Of a DNA stretch of 55,221 nt, positions 1-8,848 are shown one piece after another. The translations under genes were made by a program, and so were the position numbers. The notes under the pieces are model-generated. The model saw only the letters and a program-made list of their open reading frames with translations, did not search any database and was not told the DNA's origin. Source of the DNA: Candidatus Woesearchaeota archaeon (GTDB lineage: Archaea; Nanobdellota; Nanobdellia; Woesearchaeales; JAHWHD01); contig JAHWHG010000019.1 in the NCBI GenBank assembly GCA_019323515.1, positions 1 to 55,221 on the forward strand, written 5' to 3'. How positions within the stretch are numbered: the first letter of the stretch is position 1; the number at the start of each line of letters is the position of its first letter.

Positions 1-673
1 TGATAGAGGTAAAAGACCTGAAGCAGTTGAAAGTATTGATGTGGTTGTGGATGATAGAATTAAAAGAATCATTGACATGTATAAGAATGATGAACGTGAG
101 TATGCTGGAAGGGTAGGTACTTATGATGACCTGCCTGTTTTAGATAAAAACCTGGTTGCAGTTGCTGTGAATCTGCTTGAAGATATCCCTAATGAAATCT
201 ATCGAAAATTTGGGTGCTATGTGAACCAGATGATCGGTGATTCATTTTATGCTGGGAATAATGATTTTCATATCATGATAAGTAATAAGGCAGAATCTTT
301 ATGCAGTTGGTTAAGTGGCACTCATGAAAATCGGTTAAAGATTTCTGTCTATGGCGATGTTGGTAATAGTTTTGCTGAATCCTCAAAGTATTGTAATATA
401 ATTGTGCATGGTGACTGTGGTTCATATTTTGCTTTTGGTGCTAATAACTGTGATATAGAGGTTCATGGTGATTTACGTGAGTTTTGGTGTGATGGTAGCA
501 CGCATTGTAGTTTCTTTATAGATGGTCTTGTTGTTGTTGATAATTTCTATTATCATGAACCATTTGGTTCATCGTTCAAGACAACAAATCCTGAGACCTT
601 TAACAGGTTTAACATGAAGTTTAGACGCTGTTTAAATAGATTTAAGGTGGAATATATTGAACCTAGCACTTAA
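1..673 (+). CDS. Array member 1 (5' truncated by window edge), beta-solenoid protein
   Basis: The reading frame is open from base 2 and its first residues, D-R-G-K-R-P-E, are the second half of the array tag. The true start therefore lies about 24 bases outside the window, and the GTG at 41 is not the start. 223 residues are visible. A helical region is followed by a Y-x-x-G-x-x-D-F motif (YAGNNDF) and then about three and a half Gly-rich rungs with Cys at the turn (SSKYC, ANNC, STHC). The last codons contain AAGGTGG, which serves as ribosome binding site for member 2; the two genes overlap by 17 bp. Confidence 0.88.
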   Translation, partial: DRGKRPEAVESIDVVVDDRIKRIIDMYKNDEREYAGRVGTYDDLPVLDKNLVAVAVNLLEDIPNEIYRKFGCYVNQMIGDSFYAGNNDFHIMISNKAESLCSWLSGTHENRLKISVYGDVGNSFAESSKYCNIIVHGDCGSYFAFGANNCDIEVHGDLREFWCDGSTHCSFFIDGLVVVDNFYYHEPFGSSFKTTNPETFNRFNMKFRRCLNRFKVEYIEPST

Positions 674-1415
674 TCCGTTTGGAAAGGGGAAGAAGCCTGA
701 AAAGGTTGAAGATGTTAAGTTAGATGAATCTCTTTTAGAAGAGCTTACATTGCATTATCTGAAGTTTCAGGAAGAGTTTATATTTATTGATGAAGTGCCA
801 GTTGAGAAGATTATGAAGTATCATATCTTTAAGGAACCGTTGAAGGTTTTGAAACCTGGTGAGATTGATCTATTCCTGCAGAAGATGGATGATTTCAAAC
901 CAGACATATTTGGTCTTTACCTTAATCGTCTTATACAGAAGTCATATGATAATGGAAACAATGATTTCTGTTTTCAGTATACGAACTATGTTGAACATTT
1001 CTGTTCATACCTTGACGGTAAGAGGAAGAATAAGCTAAGGATTAAGGCATATGGTGATATAGACTGTTATGATGGGATGAGTGGACTTCATGATTGTGAG
1101 GTAGAGGTGTTCGGGAGAGTTGCTTCATTGTTCGGTGTAATGGGAAAGCATTCTTTATTTAAGGTGCATGGTAGTGCTGGGACTGAGCTTGGATGTAATT
1201 CAGAGCATTGCGTGTATCATATTGATGGAACTGTTGATGCATTATTCGGGTTGTTTGCTAAGAAGTGCACTTTCAGGTTTAATAAATTGTTAAGATACCC
1301 TGTGCTTGACCAGTCTGAAGGTTGTAAGATTGAGGTTACTGACCATGATGAGTTTGAGAAACTTTCTAGGTTGTATCTTGCTAAGGACTACACGATATCT
1401 GAGGTGATTGAATGA
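657..1415 (+). CDS. Array member 2, tag + beta-solenoid protein (252 aa)
   Basis: The start is TTG at 657, chosen because it gives the family tag M-N-L-A-L-N-P-F-G-K-G-K-K-P-E and lies 6 nt after AAGGTGG. Residues 16-95 are acidic and helical. SYDNGNNDF occupies about 96-104 and four degenerate rungs run from about 130 to 207, with LHDC, SEHC and AKKC turns. Some rungs have lost the Gly spacing (ASLFGVMGKHS). The tail contains a further Cys turn (EGC) and ends in codons forming GAGGTGAT, the ribosome binding site for member 3. Overlap with member 3 is 4 bp. Confidence 0.9.
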   Translation: MNLALNPFGKGKKPEKVEDVKLDESLLEELTLHYLKFQEEFIFIDEVPVEKIMKYHIFKEPLKVLKPGEIDLFLQKMDDFKPDIFGLYLNRLIQKSYDNGNNDFCFQYTNYVEHFCSYLDGKRKNKLRIKAYGDIDCYDGMSGLHDCEVEVFGRVASLFGVMGKHSLFKVHGSAGTELGCNSEHCVYHIDGTVDALFGLFAKKCTFRFNKLLRYPVLDQSEGCKIEVTDHDEFEKLSRLYLAKDYTISEVIE

Positions 1416-2104
1416 ATCTAGCATTGAATCCGTTTGATAAAGGTAAGAAGCCTGAGAAGCTTGACGAAGTTGAACTAAAGGATGAAACACTTGAGGGTGC
1501 TATCAATGTTTTTAATAACCTTGTAGGCTTAAATCATTCTATTCCGGTAAGAAACATAGTCTATTGCATACGCAATTGTGGACTTGGAGTTTTGTCACCT
1601 AGCCAGATCATGCTATTCCATGATTATGTCAAGAATAATCATCCAAAGTATGTTGTTGATGGGATAACAGGAGTTGTTTTAACAGAGTATATCAAGATGT
1701 CTTATGATGCTGGTTATCGTGAGTTTGAGCTTGATGCTGGAGAGTTTAGGCTTTGGCACCTTGCTCATGATATGAAGTATCCTGAGAAGTATAAGATTAC
1801 TGTCAATGGTGATATCCGTGATTCGTTCAAGGCTTGCGAAAATGGGATTTTTATTGTAAATGGGGATGTAATGAATCGTAGTTTTTCAGCACTTCAGAAC
1901 TGTTATTGTGAGGTTAATGGTAATATCGAGTATCTAGGTTCAATAATGTCTGAGGATTGTACTTTTGTATTTAATGGAGAGCTTAATCCTCATGTTGCTA
2001 TCTATTCCAGGAATTGTGTGTTTAAGGTTAAAGATGAACAGACTAAATCTAAGATGGACTGGGCTGTGCAGAACAAGAAAGAGAATAAGGTGGAACTGAT
2101 ATGA
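1412..2104 (+). CDS. Array member 3, tag + beta-solenoid protein (230 aa)
   Basis: ATG overlaps the preceding stop as ATGA. The tag is M-N-L-A-L-N-P-F-D-K-G-K-K-P-E. The helical domain (16-95) includes L-S-P-S-Q-I, a motif also found in members 4 and 13. SYDAGYREF sits at about 97-105. Four rungs span about 130-206 with the turns LQNC, SEDC and SRNC; the first rung has lost its Cys (ENGIF). The protein ends N-K-V-E-L-I, whose codons (AATAAGGTGG) supply the ribosome binding site for member 4. No signal peptide or membrane segment is visible. Confidence 0.9.
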   Translation: MNLALNPFDKGKKPEKLDEVELKDETLEGAINVFNNLVGLNHSIPVRNIVYCIRNCGLGVLSPSQIMLFHDYVKNNHPKYVVDGITGVVLTEYIKMSYDAGYREFELDAGEFRLWHLAHDMKYPEKYKITVNGDIRDSFKACENGIFIVNGDVMNRSFSALQNCYCEVNGNIEYLGSIMSEDCTFVFNGELNPHVAIYSRNCVFKVKDEQTKSKMDWAVQNKKENKVELI

Positions 2105-2793
2105 ATTTGGCGTTGAATCCGTTTGATAAAGGGAAGAGACCTGAACTGGTTGAAGAGGTAAAGATTGAATTAGACGAAGCTGTTGAAGAAGCCTATAAGA
2201 TATATGATAAGCTGGATAAGAGAAAATTAAATCCTATTGCAGATTATAATGATGTTGTGTTTGGGGTTCCAACTCTGTCACCTGCTCAGATACAGTTGTT
2301 CTTGAATAAGATAGAATCTGTATGGGATTATAGGCACTGCATTACTAGTTACTTTCTTTCAGAATTGATGCAAAAATCTTATGAGTCAGGATTTGATGAT
2401 TTTGCCCTTGATATAAAATATCCTTTCTTGCGTGCGTTTATGGAGTCTATAACAGTTCCGCTAAGTGCAAAGATATATGGTGACTTGTTTGCGCTTGGAA
2501 ATAAATGTAATGGTGTAAAGGTTGAGATGTACGGCAATGTATCTAATGGTGTAGGAAGTAAATGTACTGACAGTAAGTTTGTTGTTCATGGTGATATTGC
2601 ATATTGTGGATTAGATTCGAAGAATTGTACATACTATATTGATGGAAATGTGACGACTGGCGATCTTTATCTTATGGGGAAGCAATGCACTTTTTTTCTG
2701 AATCCAGAATCGTATAATAAATTTATTAAGCAGCCCTGGGCTTCTCGGTTTCTTTTTAGATTGTTTCTAAAGAATAAGGTGAGGCCTATATGA
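2101..2793 (+). CDS. Array member 4, tag + beta-solenoid protein (230 aa)
   Basis: This is the closest relative in the array of member 13: both have 230 residues, P-[AS]-Q-I-Q-[LM]-F-L in the helical domain, and rungs without the usual G-x-x-x-G (FALGNKCNGVKVE against ITLGHMCKGVEVE). The motif SYESGFDDF lies at about 93-101. Rungs at 125-195 carry Cys turns at NKC, SKC, SKNC and GKQC. The tail is basic and hydrophobic and ends N-K-V-R-P-I, encoding AATAAGGTGAGG before member 5. The similarity to a gene nine positions away implies duplication of individual units rather than only stepwise tandem growth. Confidence 0.9.
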   Translation: MNLALNPFDKGKRPELVEEVKIELDEAVEEAYKIYDKLDKRKLNPIADYNDVVFGVPTLSPAQIQLFLNKIESVWDYRHCITSYFLSELMQKSYESGFDDFALDIKYPFLRAFMESITVPLSAKIYGDLFALGNKCNGVKVEMYGNVSNGVGSKCTDSKFVVHGDIAYCGLDSKNCTYYIDGNVTTGDLYLMGKQCTFFLNPESYNKFIKQPWASRFLFRLFLKNKVRPI

Positions 2794-3449
2794 ATCTAGC
2801 ACTTAATCCTTTTAGTAATGGAAAGAATCCAGAGAACATTGACAAGGTTGAAGTAAGTAAAGAACTTGAGAAGCAGATTGAAGAGATTTATCATGTCTAT
2901 AAAATCTATCAGACAATAATTGATCATTCTGCATTGAATGCAAGGGATACTTATGAAGCGCTTAAGCATCTTGATGCTTTGGTTGCGCTTCCTGATATTG
3001 CGATATATATGCTCTCGCAAAAGATGGGCAGGGGTGGTGTGCTTTTATCTAGATTGATCCAGATTTCCTATGATAATGGATATAACAATTTTATGGTACA
3101 TGGTATTGACCGTTTAGGTTATTATCTTCAAGGTAAATATAGAGATAGGATTAAAGTTCATATCAATGGTAATGCAGAGGGTATTGGTGAAGCCTCACAT
3201 TATTGTGATTTTTATGTTCATGGTTCTGCAGGTTATGGTACTGGAATGGATGCTCTGAAGTCAAGGTTTTATATTGACGGGGATTGCTGGGTTGGATCTC
3301 ATCCGCGTTCTTGTAGGTTTGAGGTTGATGGTTCAATACGATTTCATAACAGCTTTGGTCTTTATCCTAAGGATTGTACATTTAAGCTGAGGAGGACCCA
3401 GAAGGTGCCTAGGTCTCTTTTTGATCAAAATAGGGTGATAAGGAAATGA
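2790..3449 (+). CDS. Array member 5, tag + beta-solenoid protein (219 aa)
   Basis: It begins with ATG in a 4-bp overlap. The tag is the most divergent at positions 9-13 (S-N-G-K-N) but keeps N2, L3, L5, N6, P7, F8, G11, P14 and E15. SYDNGYNNF is at about 93-101. Rungs run from about 122 to 200: the first (GNAEGIGEASHYCDFYV) is canonical, the second lacks Cys (ALKSRF) and the later ones have PRSC and PKDC. The C-terminus N-R-V-I-R-K encodes GGGTGAT, the ribosome binding site for member 6. Confidence 0.9.
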   Translation: MNLALNPFSNGKNPENIDKVEVSKELEKQIEEIYHVYKIYQTIIDHSALNARDTYEALKHLDALVALPDIAIYMLSQKMGRGGVLLSRLIQISYDNGYNNFMVHGIDRLGYYLQGKYRDRIKVHINGNAEGIGEASHYCDFYVHGSAGYGTGMDALKSRFYIDGDCWVGSHPRSCRFEVDGSIRFHNSFGLYPKDCTFKLRRTQKVPRSLFDQNRVIRK

Positions 3450-4309
3450 ATCTTGCATTGAATCCTTTTGATAGAGGTAAAAGACCTGAAGTGGTTGAGA
3501 AGATTGAGAGTGTTGATAAGGTAGTAGGAGAGACTTTTGCCAGGTATTTAAGACCTGGAGCGGATTATAAGGATATACTCATGACTCCAGCCAATATCAA
3601 GGGCCTGATGGATTTGATTGCTGTTTATTATAGTGATCTAAGGACTATTGAAAAAACTGATACTGTCTTGTATGTCGGAAACTTTATTGATGCGATTATA
3701 AAGAATGCGTATGAGGCAGGATATAGTAAGTTTGAGCTTGATGTTGGACATAAGATAATTGATGTGCATGGAGAGGAAGGTGATTTTCCCTGGTGGCGTC
3801 TCTGTTCTGGATTGCGTCCTAAGAAAAGGATTAAGATTAAGGTGTTAGGCAGTAATGGGCATTTCAAACCTGATTATCTACATAATGTTGAGCTTGAGTA
3901 CTATGGTGAGGCTGCAGATAATTTTGGTGCTAGATCTCAAAATTCTATATTTAAGTTGAATAGTAATGCTGGTTTAAGGTTAGGAGATAAATCAAGATCT
4001 TGCGAGTTCTATGTTAAAGGAGATGTTAAGGATTATTGCGGTTTGGAAACAAGGGATTGTAGCTATTATGTCAAAGGAAATGCTGGCCAAGGTCTAGGGC
4101 TATATTCTGTAGGATCTTGGTATTGTATCAAGAAGGATGTTGGTAAGGATCTAGGTCTTTCAGCATCTGAATGTTTCTTCAGTTTTAGTGATTATAAATC
4201 GTTAGGTGATGGAGCAGGGCGCTGTACATTTGCCACAAGAAAGAAGAATGTCCTGGAAAAGTTAAAGAAAGAAGTGAAAGGATATAATTCTGTGGGGTGG
4301 TTGGGTTGA
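3446..4309 (+). CDS. Array member 6, longest tag + beta-solenoid protein (287 aa)
   Basis: It starts at ATG with tag M-N-L-A-L-N-P-F-D-R-G-K-R-P-E; its bases around 3469-3491 match the first bases of the window. It has the longest solenoid, about six rungs over residues 130-250, with the turns SQNS, SRSC, TRDC, SVGSWYC and SASEC. A Trp-rich insertion (DFPWWRLC, about 113-120) separates the AYEAGYSKF motif from the rungs. A lysine-rich C-terminal helix follows. The end G-W-L-G encodes GGGGTGG, the ribosome binding site for member 7, which starts with TTG. Confidence 0.9.
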   Translation: MNLALNPFDRGKRPEVVEKIESVDKVVGETFARYLRPGADYKDILMTPANIKGLMDLIAVYYSDLRTIEKTDTVLYVGNFIDAIIKNAYEAGYSKFELDVGHKIIDVHGEEGDFPWWRLCSGLRPKKRIKIKVLGSNGHFKPDYLHNVELEYYGEAADNFGARSQNSIFKLNSNAGLRLGDKSRSCEFYVKGDVKDYCGLETRDCSYYVKGNAGQGLGLYSVGSWYCIKKDVGKDLGLSASECFFSFSDYKSLGDGAGRCTFATRKKNVLEKLKKEVKGYNSVGWLG

Positions 4310-5034
4310 ATCTTGCACTTAATCCCTTTGATAAAGGTAAAAGACCTGAAGTTATTAACACTGTGATGCTAGACCAAATAGTGAATGATACGATTGATCA
4401 TTTTAATTCATTGGAAATTATGGAAGAACCTGGGAATACATGGGCAGAGAAGTTTCAGAACCTGAAACTGCCTGTACTGAACGCATCTCTTATAGATTCA
4501 GTGTATCAGGTTATCAAAGGTAAAGAGAACAGTGCTGAGTATATATCTGCCTTAATCAATACCTCATATGAGGCTGGGAATAATGGGTTTTGTTTGACTT
4601 GCTCTGGAGAGGGGCATGTTGGTATCTTTTTGCAAGGCAAATCCAGGAGAAGGTTAAAATTAAAGATAGAAGGAGATGTTGGTATTGGATTTGGGATGCA
4701 TACAAAGTATTGCGATTTTATTGTGAATGGTGATGCTGGAAATTGTCTTGGCTGGTATTCCAAACGTTGTAAATTTATTCTAAATGGAGATGCAGGAGAG
4801 GGGTTTGGGAATTTTTCGGAGCATAGCTGTTTCAAAGCTAATGAGGTATATCTAATACTTGGAAGAGCTTCACGCAATTGTACATATGAGATAGATTCTC
4901 TTGAACTTGATTATTTTGGAGGAGTAAACCAATTTGTCATGCCTCATGGTTGTGTGTTTAAGGTGAGGGATAATGAAAGTTTTGAATTCCTGCATGAACA
5001 TTATGATGGAATGAATGAGGTTGTTAAAATATGA
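4306..5034 (+). CDS. Array member 7, tag + beta-solenoid protein (242 aa)
   Basis: The start is placed at TTG 4306, which overlaps the previous stop by 4 bp and begins the family tag; the in-frame GTG at 4297 would add three residues not seen in relatives. Its rungs are the most regular of the array: GDVGIGFGMHTKYCDF, GDAGNCLGWYSKRCKF and GDAGEGFGNFSEHSCF at about 123-176. The C-terminal segment (F-K-A-N-E-V..., C-V-F-K-V-R-D) groups it with members 9, 12, 14 and 15. It ends N-E-V-V-K-I, encoding GAGGTTG before member 8. Confidence 0.9.
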   Translation: MNLALNPFDKGKRPEVINTVMLDQIVNDTIDHFNSLEIMEEPGNTWAEKFQNLKLPVLNASLIDSVYQVIKGKENSAEYISALINTSYEAGNNGFCLTCSGEGHVGIFLQGKSRRRLKLKIEGDVGIGFGMHTKYCDFIVNGDAGNCLGWYSKRCKFILNGDAGEGFGNFSEHSCFKANEVYLILGRASRNCTYEIDSLELDYFGGVNQFVMPHGCVFKVRDNESFEFLHEHYDGMNEVVKI

Positions 5035-5825
5035 ATCTATTGCTTAATCCATTCGGTAAAGGTAAAAGCCCAGAGAAGGAAGAAAAGATTAAGATTGAAC
5101 ATCCTGATCTAGAAGAAGCAGTTGAGATTTATATGGATGCTTATAGGAAGGGACATCTTAATATCCCAAGTACTCCAGTTCTTAAGCCAAGGGATATCAA
5201 TCTTATATTGCATCATTTAAGGACTATCACTGATGATAATGCTATACTAGGTTTTTATATTGGGAAGTTAGTGGAGGTTTCATATCTTGGAGGGAATAAT
5301 GACTTTGAGCTTGATGTTGTAGATAATCGTATAGAAGATTTCTGTAAATATCTCAGGTATAATCCTACAGATGAAGGCAGGTTAAGGATAACAGTAAACG
5401 GTGACATAAGATGGAGTGGTTTTACTTGTTGTTCTTACGTAGATCTTGTTGTGAATGGGAATGAGAACGGTAATTTTAGTTGTTCACATCTGAAGCATTG
5501 TACTGTAGAGATCAAAGGTGATGTGCATACCAGGTTTGGAGCGCATTGCGAGGATTCTAAGTTTGTAGTTGATGGTGATGCTGAGATGCATTTTGGACAC
5601 GCTTCAAAGAGGTGCGAGTATCTGGTAAAAGGTGATGTTGTTGATGGCTTTGCAGCTAGATCTGAGGATTGCAAGTATACCTTTCATGGAGATGTTGACT
5701 GTGTCACTGGAATATTGGCAAAGAACGGTTTTCCAAAGAACTGTAAATTTTATCTTAAAGATGAACAGGCTCATGGCTTGCTTAAAGCTATAATCGGGCA
5801 TGCTAATAAGGTGGTATTACTGTGA
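5031..5825 (+). CDS. Array member 8, tag + beta-solenoid protein (264 aa)
   Basis: ATG start in a 4-bp overlap. It is the only member with Leu instead of Ala at tag position 4 (M-N-L-L-L-N-P-F). Its helical domain carries V-L-K-P-R-D-I, and SYLGGNNDF precedes the solenoid. About six rungs follow (roughly 122-245), with turns CCSY, LKHC, CEDS, SKRC, SEDC and PKNC, making it one of the two longest solenoids in the array. It ends N-K-V-V-L-L, encoding AATAAGGTGG ahead of the GTG start of member 9. Confidence 0.9.
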   Translation: MNLLLNPFGKGKSPEKEEKIKIEHPDLEEAVEIYMDAYRKGHLNIPSTPVLKPRDINLILHHLRTITDDNAILGFYIGKLVEVSYLGGNNDFELDVVDNRIEDFCKYLRYNPTDEGRLRITVNGDIRWSGFTCCSYVDLVVNGNENGNFSCSHLKHCTVEIKGDVHTRFGAHCEDSKFVVDGDAEMHFGHASKRCEYLVKGDVVDGFAARSEDCKYTFHGDVDCVTGILAKNGFPKNCKFYLKDEQAHGLLKAIIGHANKVVLL

Positions 5826-6553
5826 ATCTCGCACTGAATCCGTTTGATAAGGGGAAGAAGCCTGAGAAGGTGAGTAGAGTAGATGTAGACACTCACTTGC
5901 AAGAGCTTTCTCGTGAACTTCGCCTTATGATTGCTGATTATGGTATTCCTATGTATCGCCTTGGTTATGATAAATTTGAAGAAAAGTATGAAGAATTGTT
6001 TGCTGACATGATGAATGTTGTTGGGGATATCTCAAAGAATGATCTTGAGCAGTTAATCTGTCTGCTTTGGTCTGGGGAGATGCCTTATGCTCCTGCTATA
6101 TCTCCATTACCTGAAATGATATCGAGGCTGATTCAGCATAGTTTTGATATTGGGTATAATGACTTTCATATAATTGCTCCTAGGCCTGTAAGTTTGGTGG
6201 GAAATATGTTGAAAGGTACTCCAGGCAGCTATCTTAAATTGTCAGTCTATGGTGATGTCGGAGAATATTTTGGGAGGTTTACAGAGTTCTGTGATCTTGT
6301 TGTTTATGGTGAGGGTGATAGTTGTTTGGGTAATTATGCGAAATCCTCTAAATTCAAGGTGAAGGATGTAAGCTTTTTCTTTGCTGCAAATGCAACTGAT
6401 TGTGAATTTGAACTAGATACAGTTCTTATGAAGCCAGCTGCCTATACATCTTATGATTGGCCTAGGTGTTGCGTGTTTAAAGTGCATGATAAGAATAGTT
6501 TTGACTTTTTGTATGAGAGATGGCATAAAGGTAATAAGGTGATAAGAGTATGA
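5822..6553 (+). CDS. Array member 9, tag + beta-solenoid protein (243 aa)
   Basis: GTG start within a 4-bp overlap; tag M-N-L-A-L-N-P-F-D-K-G-K-K-P-E. The helical domain is long and rich in Met and Tyr. SFDIGYNDF lies near residue 107. It has two clear rungs (GDVGEYFGRFTEFCDLVV, GEGDSCLGNYAKSSKF), then the subgroup C-terminal module: F-K-V-K-D-V, A-T-D-C-E-F-E-L-D-T, and C-V-F-K-V-H-D-K. That module is shared with members 7, 12, 14 and 15. It ends N-K-V-I-R-V, encoding AATAAGGTGAT. Confidence 0.9.
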   Translation: MNLALNPFDKGKKPEKVSRVDVDTHLQELSRELRLMIADYGIPMYRLGYDKFEEKYEELFADMMNVVGDISKNDLEQLICLLWSGEMPYAPAISPLPEMISRLIQHSFDIGYNDFHIIAPRPVSLVGNMLKGTPGSYLKLSVYGDVGEYFGRFTEFCDLVVYGEGDSCLGNYAKSSKFKVKDVSFFFAANATDCEFELDTVLMKPAAYTSYDWPRCCVFKVHDKNSFDFLYERWHKGNKVIRV

Positions 6554-7305
6554 ACCTTGCACTGAATCCATTTGGTAAAGGGAAGAAGCCAGAGAACATT
6601 GAAGTGATAGTTACCGAGAGTGATAACAAGATTAACCGTACTGTGGCGATGTATGCGCATTATCTGAGTCTTGATAATCGATGTGATAAAATTAATACTA
6701 TTGAACTTGATATTCTGAATCCTGATGAGATTAAATCTTTTGTGTCTACTGTAGCAGCTCTTGAGATTCCACATGAAGGTGGGCTTTATCCTGGAAGGTT
6801 TGTTAACCGTCTATTAAAAGAGTCAATGAGCCTGGGGTATGATAAGTTTGTCCTGGATACAAGAAAAGGGCATCGTTTTTCATGGTTATGTAATGGATTT
6901 GAGGGTATTGAGCTGGTTGTGAGAGGAGATATTGGTGTGCAGCTGGGTTATGATGTAAAGGGTTCTAACATTATTGTCTATGGTGATTGCGGATATTGTT
7001 TAGGGGTTGGAGCTGAGAATTCAGAGTTCACTGTCACAGGTAAGTCTTCTAATGTAGGTATAGGTGCAAAGCATTGTACTTTTAATCTAGGTGGTGAGGT
7101 GAATGATATCGCTGGAGGAAGTGTCCATTCTACTTTTATAGTAAACAGTCTTGTTCCACGTCAGGGATTTATTGAGAGAACTAATTGCTGCACCTTTAAA
7201 ACTTCAGCAAGTGACTTGTATTATTATCTTAAGAAGATTGTTAATCCTAATCTTAATAGATCTCCTAAATTTGTTTATACTGGAAAAAGGAGGTTGTTTG
7301 AGTGA
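6550..7305 (+). CDS. Array member 10, tag + beta-solenoid protein (251 aa)
   Basis: ATG start; tag M-N-L-A-L-N-P-F-G-K-G-K-K-P-E. The helical domain contains L-N-P-D-E-I and the motif is degenerate (SMSLGYDKF). About five rungs follow: GDIGVQLGYDVKGSN, GDCGYCLGVGAENSEF, GKSSNVGIGAKHCTF and two weaker ones. Cys is replaced by Ser or Asn in several turns. The C-terminus is basic (K-R-R-L-F-E), and its codons AAAGGAGGTTG give the strongest Shine-Dalgarno match in the array, ahead of the GTG start of member 11. Confidence 0.9.
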   Translation: MNLALNPFGKGKKPENIEVIVTESDNKINRTVAMYAHYLSLDNRCDKINTIELDILNPDEIKSFVSTVAALEIPHEGGLYPGRFVNRLLKESMSLGYDKFVLDTRKGHRFSWLCNGFEGIELVVRGDIGVQLGYDVKGSNIIVYGDCGYCLGVGAENSEFTVTGKSSNVGIGAKHCTFNLGGEVNDIAGGSVHSTFIVNSLVPRQGFIERTNCCTFKTSASDLYYYLKKIVNPNLNRSPKFVYTGKRRLFE

Positions 7306-8105
7306 ATCTAGCATTGAATCCATTTAACAAGGGTAGAAAACCTGAAGTTATAGAAAAAGTAGAGATTGAAGAAAACTGGAGGCTTGAGTCACTTATCAAG
7401 ACCTATAAAGAGGTGAAAAGGAATGTCAATAAGCTTCCTATGGATAGATTTGATTGGTGTACTGTCCCGCCTGTCTACATTGACATGTTCCTGCAGTGGT
7501 TAATTGTTGAGGATGAGGTGAGTGATAGGGGTACAGCTGCGATAAATTATCTTATACATAAATCTTTTAATGCAAGATGGATAAAGGACAAGGATTTTGT
7601 GTTAAGCCCTGGAACTCTTAAGTTAGATTGCCTGTGTGGAGGTATATCTAGGGATATATTTATGGGTGGATATAGTGAGGGGAGGTGCAAGGTCACTATT
7701 AATGGTGATGTTGGAGGGAGTTTTGGTGTACATTCAAAGTATTGTGATTTTATAATAAAGGGAGATGCTGATGATTTTCTTGGAGAGAGTTCGCGTTACT
7801 GCACATATGTTGCTAATAATGTGGGAAGTGCTGCAGGTTCATTTGGTTTCCGTAATGTGATAATGGCTGAAAACTTTGGAGAGAGTCTTGGTACGCATTC
7901 AACTTATTCTGTGTTTCTTGTTAAGAATGATTATAAGTCTCTGGCAGAGCACATCAGTGGAAAGTTCATCGCATATAACAAAAAAGTATTGTCAAGATTA
8001 TGTAAAGATGTTCCATTAAGTTCAGTAGTTGGTTATTACAAGAAGTTGCCAGTGCTTGAAAGGATTTATTACTCAATATTAAGGTTTGGGGCTGTGTTGA
8101 AATGA
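7302..8105 (+). CDS. Array member 11, tag + beta-solenoid protein (267 aa)
   Basis: GTG start; tag M-N-L-A-L-N-P-F-N-K-G-R-K-P-E. The pre-solenoid motif is expanded and divergent (SFNARWIKDKDF). Canonical rungs GDVGGSFGVHSKYCDFII and GDADDFLGESSRYCTYV are followed by weaker ones, including ENFGESLGTHSTYSVFLV. A long C-terminal tail of about 60 residues with no rungs is unusual for the array. The codons before the stop (TTTGGGGCTGTGTTGAA) give only a weak ribosome binding site for member 12, so re-initiation at the ATGA overlap may matter more here. Confidence 0.9.
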   Translation: MNLALNPFNKGRKPEVIEKVEIEENWRLESLIKTYKEVKRNVNKLPMDRFDWCTVPPVYIDMFLQWLIVEDEVSDRGTAAINYLIHKSFNARWIKDKDFVLSPGTLKLDCLCGGISRDIFMGGYSEGRCKVTINGDVGGSFGVHSKYCDFIIKGDADDFLGESSRYCTYVANNVGSAAGSFGFRNVIMAENFGESLGTHSTYSVFLVKNDYKSLAEHISGKFIAYNKKVLSRLCKDVPLSSVVGYYKKLPVLERIYYSILRFGAVLK

Positions 8106-8848
8106 ACCTTGCATTGAATCCGTTTGATAAGGGTAGGAAACCGGAGAAGGAAGATAAGGTTAAGTTAGATAATAGGATTGAAGAGCTTTTCCAGAAATTA
8201 GATGTTTGGGCTTTGGACATGGCTTTGACTTATTCAGAATATGCTTGGAGGTATCCAAATATTGTAGCAAAGATGTTACATAAATTTCATGAGGAAAAAC
8301 CTTTTGAAAAAAATGATTTTAATCTCTTATTGAACCTTTTCTGGGCAAAGGATTATCATAAGTTTTCTGAGTTAGGTCATGTTTATTCTAGACTTTATAA
8401 TTCAATCATAAAATATGCCTATAATCAAGGGTTTAATGATTTTAGGTTTAAACCTCCATTTGCATTGACGTTCTTTGCTGATAATCTCCGTGCTTCACCT
8501 GAGAACAGACTTAGGATTACTATTGATGCTGATGTTAATATCTATTTTGGTAGGAATTCTTATTTTTGTGACTTTGTGGTCAATGGTGATGCTATAGGCG
8601 GAGGTTTTGGTAAATATGCAAGTCATTCAAGCTTTAAAGCAAAGGATGTACATTTTGAGTTTGGGGGTTATGCTCAGGATTGTGTGTTTGAATTTGATAC
8701 CCTGGTCTCAGATGAGATGCCTTTGGATTTTATGCATTGTGTCTCTGAAGTTCCACATAATTCTATAATCAAGTGTCATGATAAAGAACTTAGACCTTAC
8801 TTAAATAATGTTAAGGATAGAGGTGGGAATAAGGTGATTTATTTATGA
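8102..8848 (+). CDS. Array member 12, tag + beta-solenoid protein (248 aa)
   Basis: ATG start; tag M-N-L-A-L-N-P-F-D-K-G-R-K-P-E. It is close to member 15 in the helical domain (K-N-D-F-N-L-L-L-N-L-F-W-A-K against K-R-D-F-N-L-L-L-G-L-F-L-A-K) and in the following motif (AYNQGFNDF with F-K-P-P). Two clear rungs, DVNIYFGRNSYFCDFVV and GDAIGGGFGKYASHSSF, precede the subgroup module with C-V-F-E-F-D-T-L. It ends N-K-V-I-Y-L, encoding AATAAGGTGAT before member 13. Confidence 0.9.
   Translation: MNLALNPFDKGRKPEKEDKVKLDNRIEELFQKLDVWALDMALTYSEYAWRYPNIVAKMLHKFHEEKPFEKNDFNLLLNLFWAKDYHKFSELGHVYSRLYNSIIKYAYNQGFNDFRFKPPFALTFFADNLRASPENRLRITIDADVNIYFGRNSYFCDFVVNGDAIGGGFGKYASHSSFKAKDVHFEFGGYAQDCVFEFDTLVSDEMPLDFMHCVSEVPHNSIIKCHDKELRPYLNNVKDRGGNKVIYL

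Noticed and set aside
41..673. GTG at 41 as the start of the first gene
   Set aside because: The upstream in-frame residues match the conserved tag, so the true start lies outside the window.
4506..4877. Minus-strand frame of 123 codons inside array member 7
   Set aside because: It mirrors the repeated Gly-rich rungs in reverse (periodic Pro and Ser) and has no initiation signals.
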